The notes below the pieces were generated by a model. It did not search any database. It had not been told where the DNA came from and saw only the letters and a program-made list of their open reading frames with translations. Positions 59,461-64,000 of a stretch of 64,000 nucleotides of DNA are shown piece by piece (position 1 is the first letter of the stretch; every line of letters starts with the position of its first letter). Position numbers and translations under genes: made by a program. This stretch comes from Streptomyces cyaneus. GTDB lineage: Bacteria > Actinomycetota > Actinomycetes > Streptomycetales > Streptomycetaceae. The stretch spans positions 434,001 to 498,000 of the forward strand of contig NZ_RQJW01000004.1 in assembly GCF_004028635.1 (NCBI RefSeq), given 5' to 3'.

Positions 59461-60480
59461 TCAGAGGATCTTGCGCTGGACCATGATCGAGAGCACCAGT
59501 GCGCCCGGCAGCAGGGGGACCCAGACCGTCAGGACGCGGTAGCCGACGACCGTGGCCGCGGCGAGGCTCAACGGTGCGCCGAAGGTGACCATCGTGAACA
59601 CCAGCGCCGCGTCCACGGGGCCGATGCCGCCCGGTGCGGGTACGGCGCCCACCGCGGTGCTGGCGAGGAGGAGCGCGAGGGTCACCTGTGTCCAGGACAG
59701 CGGCAGGCCGAGCGCGAAGCCGACCGAGGCGATCACGCTCGCCTGGAGCAGCGGGGTGGCGGCGGCCCCACCCCACAGGGCGAGGACCCGGCTGGGCCGG
59801 GTGTGCAGGGTCCGCGCGTCGGTCAGGGCGGTGCGTACGCAGCGGACGAGGGGGCGGCGCAGTGGCCGTACGGCTGCCGCGAGGATGCCCGCCGTGGCGA
59901 GGGCGACCGTCGCGCCCGCGGCCACCAGGAGCAACGTCCGCTCGTCCGGGACAAGTTCACCCAGGTGCAGCAGGTCGGGGAAGGCCACGAGGAAGCCGAG
60001 CAGTACCGCCGTCTTCGCGATCGGCTTGACCAGCGAGTACAGGGCGAGTGAGGCGGTGGCCCGGGCCAGGGAGATGCCGCGGTTCTGCAGGAAGCGCAGG
60101 GTGACGGCATGGGCGCCGATGCTCGCCGGCAGCACGTGGTTGGCGGCGCCGGCCGCGAACTGCGACGCGAGCAGCAGGCCCGGCGGGAGCCGTTCCGGTA
60201 TGGCCCCTTGGCGGATGCACGCGGCTACCACCCAGCCCATGCAGGTGAAGAAGACACCGGCGAGCAGCCACCAGGGGTCGGCGGAGGCGAGCCGGGTGGT
60301 GCCGTCGACGAAGGTGCGCCAGTCGGCCGCCGCCCACGCCCCGATCAGCAGGAGCGGGAGCAGGGTCAGCGCGTGGCGGGTGAGACGGGTGGGGGAGAAG
60401 GGGGAGCCGGCGGGGGCGGGAGCGGGGACAGGGCGGGTGGGTAGCGGTCCGGGGAGATCGCTGAGCGGGAGCGAGGACAC
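59461..60480 (-). CDS. YbhN/AglD-type flippase-like membrane protein
   Basis: A 339-residue polytopic protein with about eight helices (LLPLLLIGAWAAADW, WWLLAGVFFTCMGWVVAA, and others). It contains FAAGAANHVLPASIGAHAVTL, RATASLALYSLVKPIAKTAVLLGFLV and AVGAVPAPGGIGPVDAAL, matching the lysylphosphatidylglycerol synthase TM region (UPF0104) family that lacks the synthase domain. Likely moves lipid-linked molecules; substrate unknown. GTG 60480 is preferred (AAGGA upstream); GTG 60504 has its site too close. It converges with the PP2C gene. Confidence 0.75.
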   Translation of the reverse strand: MSSLPLSDLPGPLPTRPVPAPAPAGSPFSPTRLTRHALTLLPLLLIGAWAAADWRTFVDGTTRLASADPWWLLAGVFFTCMGWVVAACIRQGAIPERLPPGLLLASQFAAGAANHVLPASIGAHAVTLRFLQNRGISLARATASLALYSLVKPIAKTAVLLGFLVAFPDLLHLGELVPDERTLLLVAAGATVALATAGILAAAVRPLRRPLVRCVRTALTDARTLHTRPSRVLALWGGAAATPLLQASVIASVGFALGLPLSWTQVTLALLLASTAVGAVPAPGGIGPVDAALVFTMVTFGAPLSLAAATVVGYRVLTVWVPLLPGALVLSIMVQRKIL

Positions 60481-60665
60481 GGCGCGGTCGTCCTTCCGCG
60501 GCACCTCCGCGCGGACGCGGGGTGACTGCTAGAGGGCGAGGCAGGAGGGGACGCCGAAAACGTGCCCGTCCGGTGTGACGCCGTGGTGTCCGGCAGCCGA
60601 AGCGGCGTCGGCGGGTGGGCGACGCGACCGGTGACCGCGCGCCCGGCCCCCCTTTGCTCCGGCCC

Positions 60666-62999
60666 TCACCGCATCCAGCGCCCCCCGGTGCTCCACCCCA
60701 GGAAGCGGCGGGCGCGGCCGCCGGACGCCGTGCCGTCCGTGTCGAAGGTGCCGCCCTCCGCGACCAGGAGCAGGCCCGCCAGGGCGGGGGCCAGTCGGGT
60801 CGTGACGTGGGCGGGGTGGCGGGCCGTCTCCTCGTCCAGGCCGGCGATGAACCGCCGCTGTTCCTCGGGCCGGCACAGGGACAGGTGGAACAGCATCTGG
60901 CGCCAGGCGTACGCCGCGTCCTTGATGGTCGGCAACGGACGCCGGTTGCCGTGCACGCGGGCGGTCAGTCGGCACACGGTGACGAAGCCGCGGTGCGCCA
61001 GGTCGGCCCAGCCGGGCCGCGGTGCGATGCCCACCCGGTGGACCAGCGTGGCCAGGTTGTGCGTGGTGAGGATCTGCGCCTGCTCGATCACCGTGCCGTT
61101 CGCCGCCACCGACCAGGAACCGGACCCTGCCTCGGACCCGGACGCCGTCCCGGCCCGCTCGGCGCACAGTCGCGCGAAACCGGGAGACGTACGGGGGCGG
61201 TACGAACGGCTCAGCGCCGCGCCCGTCTCGGCGATCGCCAGGTTGCGGATCGCGCCGTAGTCGATGCCGTAGTAGCGCTCGTACAGCGTGCCGCGGAGCA
61301 GCTCTCCCGCGATCCGGGCCGCCGTGAGGAACTTCGGGCTGAACGTGTCCATGAAGATGTCGGCGGCCAGCTCCTCCACGAACGGGGCGCCCAGGTCGCA
61401 CTGGCGGGCGAGCACGCCGAGCTCGCGGACGAGCGGGTTGGGCAGGATCGTGCCCGGGAAGGCCTGCACGGCCAGCTCGCCCAGCTGCCGCAGCACGTCG
61501 AGCGCGCCTGCTCCGTCCGGCTTGCCGATCACCGCGGCGCGCTGTCCGGACACCGCCCGCACCCAGGGCAGTTCCTCGATGCGCACCTGGCGTTCCAGGT
61601 TGAGCAGGAGCAGGGAGCGACGGTTGCTGAACGCCCGGTGGTTCGCGGCCATCAGCGCCCGCAGTGTCTCGTCGCCGTACGCCTGCGCGGTGGTGGCCGC
61701 CACCAACTGCGGTACCAGCTCGGCCAGTACCTCGGCGGACGGGACGACGCCCTGCTCCACGAGCGTGCCGATCGGCGCGCTCAGCGCGGACTCGGCCACC
61801 TGCCGAATCGTCGGCGGTACGGCCGCCCCGACGGGCAGGCCGGTCTCCCGGCTTTCCTCCTGAGTCACCGCGCCAACGAGCGGGGCGACATCGGGGACGC
61901 CCGTCTCCTGGGGGAGTACGGCGAGCCGGCGCAGCACCAGTTGGGCCAGGGCGTGGTGGGAGGGGAGCGCCGCCTGCTCGGCCTGGCGCCGGCGCAGGGC
62001 CGTGTGCGGGGCGGAGCCGGGCAGGCCGCGCCGCCGCACCATGGACCGCACCGCGTGCCGCAGCAGCCCGAGCCGGCGCGCGTCGAGCGGCCGTCCGGCG
62101 ACGGTCTCCTCCAGCGCGCCGCGCAGAATGCCCAGGTTCTCCTTGGGGTCGCGGTGCTTGGTGCAGCGGGTGTGTGCTGCGGCCAGCAGTCGGTAGCGGT
62201 CCAGCAGGGCGGCGCCGCGCGCCAGCCAGTCGGCGTCCGGGGCGAGTTCGAGCACCCGGCCGTCGCCTGCCCTCTCCAGCCAGTGCGTGAGCAGCTCGTC
62301 GCTGAACGGCTGCCATACGGCGAGTGCCTCGCGCTGGGTCTCGACGGCCGTGTTGGGGCGCCGCCGCACCAGGGTGTCGACGGCGTCGGAGACGGTGTAG
62401 CGGTGGACGGCCGCGGTGGAGTCCGCCGGGCCGGCTTCGTGCGCGGGGCCGTCCGCCGGGCGCGGCAGGAACCGCAACCGGTCGGCGAACGGCTCCAGTT
62501 CCGCCGCGAGATCCAGCGCCGCGTCCGTCTCACCGTGCCGCACCAGCCAGGCCATGGTGAGCAGCGCGGCCTCCTCGGGCACGCCGATCCCGTAGTGGCC
62601 GCTGTCCAACCGGGCCCACAGCCAGGCGAGTCCCGCCTCGGTGAGGCAGTGGGCGAAGAGCGCGCGCCGCTCGGCCGGCACCCCGAAACTCTCCGCCGCC
62701 TCGGTCTCGTACGGCTGGAGCGGGCCGCCCGCGCTCGGGGTTCCCGTGGCGAAGCCGCCGCGCACCACCTCGGGCGTCACCCAGGCCGGCAGCCCGGCCA
62801 CCGGGGTGCGCGAACCGACCGTCAGCCGGCCCGCGGCCATCCCCGCGAGAACCGCCCGCCAGCGCTGCCCGCGCACCTCGGCGCGGCGCCGGGTGTCGGC
62901 GTCCTCGTGAGTCAGCGCGGTCGTGAAGGCCTTGGCCAGCTGGGCTGCCGCATAGGACGGGGCCGCGGTGAGGGGCTGCTGCTCAGCGTTGTCGTTCAT
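60666..62999 (-). CDS. Large protein of unknown function, headed by a tRNA-like leader
   Basis: A 777-residue cytoplasmic protein with no recognised domain. Almost wholly helical: GLAWLWARLDSGHYGIGVPEE, LLRHAVRSMVRRRGLPGS, FVEELAADIFMDTFSPKFLTA, ERYYGIDYGAIRNLAIAETG, and LHARVHGNRRPLPTIKDAAYA-like motif near 690. It is often annotated as a regulator in Streptomyces without evidence. The start ATG 62999 lies three bases after the tRNA-like element (63003-63074) and no ribosome site or -10 box is present, so translation must start on a leader derived from that RNA. Function unknown. Confidence 0.75.
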   Translation of the reverse strand: MNDNAEQQPLTAAPSYAAAQLAKAFTTALTHEDADTRRRAEVRGQRWRAVLAGMAAGRLTVGSRTPVAGLPAWVTPEVVRGGFATGTPSAGGPLQPYETEAAESFGVPAERRALFAHCLTEAGLAWLWARLDSGHYGIGVPEEAALLTMAWLVRHGETDAALDLAAELEPFADRLRFLPRPADGPAHEAGPADSTAAVHRYTVSDAVDTLVRRRPNTAVETQREALAVWQPFSDELLTHWLERAGDGRVLELAPDADWLARGAALLDRYRLLAAAHTRCTKHRDPKENLGILRGALEETVAGRPLDARRLGLLRHAVRSMVRRRGLPGSAPHTALRRRQAEQAALPSHHALAQLVLRRLAVLPQETGVPDVAPLVGAVTQEESRETGLPVGAAVPPTIRQVAESALSAPIGTLVEQGVVPSAEVLAELVPQLVAATTAQAYGDETLRALMAANHRAFSNRRSLLLLNLERQVRIEELPWVRAVSGQRAAVIGKPDGAGALDVLRQLGELAVQAFPGTILPNPLVRELGVLARQCDLGAPFVEELAADIFMDTFSPKFLTAARIAGELLRGTLYERYYGIDYGAIRNLAIAETGAALSRSYRPRTSPGFARLCAERAGTASGSEAGSGSWSVAANGTVIEQAQILTTHNLATLVHRVGIAPRPGWADLAHRGFVTVCRLTARVHGNRRPLPTIKDAAYAWRQMLFHLSLCRPEEQRRFIAGLDEETARHPAHVTTRLAPALAGLLLVAEGGTFDTDGTASGGRARRFLGWSTGGRWMR

Positions 63000-63002
63000 A
63001 AG

Positions 63003-63074
63003 CCGGCGTGGCAGGTTCCGCCCCTGCGCCCTCCGGGTCTCAAGCCCGGTGCTCTGCTACTGAGCTACACGCCG
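63003..63074 (-). tRNA. tRNA-like RNA gene with UGA anticodon and degenerate elbow
   Basis: Read on the minus strand, the 72 bases fold as a full cloverleaf: acceptor stem CGGCGTG/CACGCCG (7 perfect pairs), D stem GCTC/GAGC, anticodon stem CCGGG/CCCGG with loop CTTGAGA (anticodon UGA, Ser codon UCA), 5-base variable loop, T stem GCAGG/CCTGC. The elbow is aberrant: the D loop AGTAGCA lacks the GG pair and the T loop GGCGGAA lacks TTC. The short variable loop is wrong for serine tRNA. Stems are intact, so the RNA is probably made and folded. No encoded CCA. Promoter at 63085-63114. A pseudogene is the alternative. Confidence 0.6.
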
Positions 63075-63084
63075 ATGGAGGCCG

Positions 63085-63114
63085 AGGTTAGACGCCGGTG
63101 TGATCACCGTTCAA
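63085..63114 (-). promoter_or_regulatory. Promoter of the tRNA-like gene
   Basis: On the minus strand, TTGAAC (63109-63114), an 18-base spacer and TAACCT (63085-63090) make a good vegetative promoter. The start site would fall near 63078, a few bases before the tRNA-like 5' end. Confidence 0.6.
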
Positions 63115-63179
63115 CCGCATTTCCGCGGGCCCCGAGAAGGCGGCCGAGGGCGAGGGTGAATCGGTCAGCCATCAGACGG

Positions 63180-63209
63180 TTGACTTTCGGCTGGTCGAGC
63201 CAGAGCATT
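63180..63209 (+). promoter_or_regulatory. Promoter of the GH3 gene
   Basis: TTGACT (63180-63185), a 17-base spacer and GAGCAT (63203-63208) precede GTG 63216 by 7 bases, so the mRNA should be leaderless. It is divergent from the tRNA-like gene promoter. Confidence 0.55.
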
Positions 63210-63215
63210 GCCGGG

Positions 63216-64000
63216 GTGAGCCACTTCGAGTACATATCGTCCAGGTCGAGCGCACTCCCCGCCGACCTGGACGAAGCCGCCCACCGCTGCCTCGTCGCCG
63301 GGTTCGACGGGGCCACGAGCGTGCCGGACACGCTCAAGGAGCTCATCGACCGCGGCCTCGGCGGGGTCATCCTCTTCACCCGCAACATCCGCGACGCTCA
63401 GCAGGTGCGCCGCCTCACGGACGAGCTGCGGGCCATCCGCCCGGACCTCCTCGTCGCCATCGACAACGAGGGCGGCGGCATCGGCCACCTCGTGAGCGCC
63501 GGCGCCCCGGACGTCCCCGGCTCCTACGCCCTGGGCGTCGCCGACGACCCGAACCTCACCGCCCGCTGCGCCGACGCGCTGGCCGGGCATCTGGCCGGCC
63601 TCGGCATCACCGCCTCCTACGCCCCCGTGGCCGACCTCCAGCACCGGCCGGACAACCCGATCGTGCGCACCCGCTCCTTCGGCGCCGACCCCGAGCTCGC
63701 CGCCCGCCATCTGCACGCCTGGATCACCGCCACCGAGGCGCGCCGCATAGCGTCCTGCGCCAAGCACTTCCCCGGCCACGGCGGCACCGTCACCGACAGC
63801 CACCACGGGATGGCGGTCGACCCGAGGCCGTACGACGAACTGAGCGCCGACCTCGAACCGTTCCGCGCGGCCGTCGCCGCGGGCGTGCCGATGCTGATGA
63901 GCGCCCATGTCGTCTTCCCGGCGCTGGACCCCAACCGCCCCGCCACGCTCAGCCGTCGCATCCTGGGCGACCTGCTCCGCCACGACCTCGGCTTCGACGG
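63216..64000 (+). CDS. Glycoside hydrolase family 3 (beta-N-acetylhexosaminidase/NagZ type), N-terminal part
   Basis: The gene runs off the right edge; about 261 residues are visible with no stop. AHRCLVAGFDGATSVPDTLK, GLGGVILFTRNIRDAQQ, LVAIDNEGGGIGHLVSAG and CAKHFPGHGGTVTDSHHG match GH3 NagZ enzymes; the last contains the KHFxGHG-x4-DSH motif whose His-Asp dyad acts as acid/base. The substrate loop reads DNEGGG, whereas NagZ usually has D(E/Q)EGGRV, so a key arginine is replaced by glycine. Typical role: hydrolysis of GlcNAc-containing wall or chitin oligomers. GTG 63216 follows a leaderless promoter; GTG 63156 is an upstream in-frame option. Confidence 0.8.
   Translation, partial: MSHFEYISSRSSALPADLDEAAHRCLVAGFDGATSVPDTLKELIDRGLGGVILFTRNIRDAQQVRRLTDELRAIRPDLLVAIDNEGGGIGHLVSAGAPDVPGSYALGVADDPNLTARCADALAGHLAGLGITASYAPVADLQHRPDNPIVRTRSFGADPELAARHLHAWITATEARRIASCAKHFPGHGGTVTDSHHGMAVDPRPYDELSADLEPFRAAVAAGVPMLMSAHVVFPALDPNRPATLSRRILGDLLRHDLGFD

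Noticed and set aside
1..64000. CRISPR array, prophage or insertion sequence
   Set aside because: No spaced direct repeats of 24-40 bases, no phage structural genes or integrase, no transposase with terminal inverted repeats was seen.

Overview
The window is chromosomal DNA of a high-GC actinobacterium, almost certainly a Streptomyces. The support is very strong G/C third-position bias, many GTG starts with GGAGG-type ribosome binding sites, 1-4 base stop/start overlaps inside operons, promoters that place the -10 box 6-8 bases before a start codon (leaderless mRNAs), and a gene order that follows the Streptomyces coelicolor core chromosome as I remember it (ngc sugar permease, rok7B7, xylFGH, dxs, fadBA, rnd, hemE, cgoX, chdC, murC, msrB). 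About 55 protein genes and one tRNA-like RNA are supported. No rRNA, CRISPR array, prophage or insertion sequence was seen.

Layout. 1-5122: end of an ABC sugar permease (ngcG-like), the ROK regulator rok7B7 and a xylose-type ABC transporter xylFGH. 5354-12974: dxs (isoprenoid precursors), an APC amino-acid permease, a GT39-like membrane glycosyltransferase, a PIN/NYN-like protein, a beta-hydroxyacid dehydrogenase and a beta-propeller-like protein. 13243-16595: fatty-acid beta-oxidation pair fadB/fadA. 16824-23488: a catabolic island with a LacI regulator and GH2 beta-mannosidase facing a sugar ABC importer across a shared control region. 23518-28569: RNase D, then a module resembling type VII secretion substrates (DcrB/LpqN-like protein, large Gly/Ala-rich WXG-type protein, small WXG100-like protein, membrane protein, DUF4333 lipoprotein). 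28884-37878: an atypical orphan response regulator, DUF3000, hemE, rhomboid protease, CoA-disulfide-reductase-like enzyme, DUF4349 lipoprotein, cgoX and chdC. The three haem genes fit the coproporphyrin-dependent pathway used by Gram-positive bacteria.

37918-43352: a secreted TAP-type peptidase, a TIGR04222 membrane protein, a DUF4142 membrane protein and an MNIO (DUF692) enzyme fused to a C-terminal partner-like domain. 43563-48639: a PTH2-like protein, a small ABC exporter whose ATPase gene holds the rare TTA codon, a CxxC mini-protein, a lipoprotein polysaccharide deacetylase and a Ser/Thr kinase. 48703-55017: a PhoX-like Tat-exported protein, an SPFH protein, a carbonic anhydrase/SulP pair with a small exported protein, and a ZapE-like ATPase. 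55055-64000: a RibD-type reductase, a small alpha/beta protein, murC, msrB, a PP2C phosphatase, a flippase-like membrane protein, a 777-residue protein of unknown function headed by a tRNA-like element, and the start of a GH3 (NagZ-type) glycosidase.

The most interesting places are the tRNA-like element ending three bases before a start codon (63003-63074), the MNIO cluster (39712-43352) and the type VII-like module (25069-27239). Functions come from motif recognition and family knowledge; no database search was possible.
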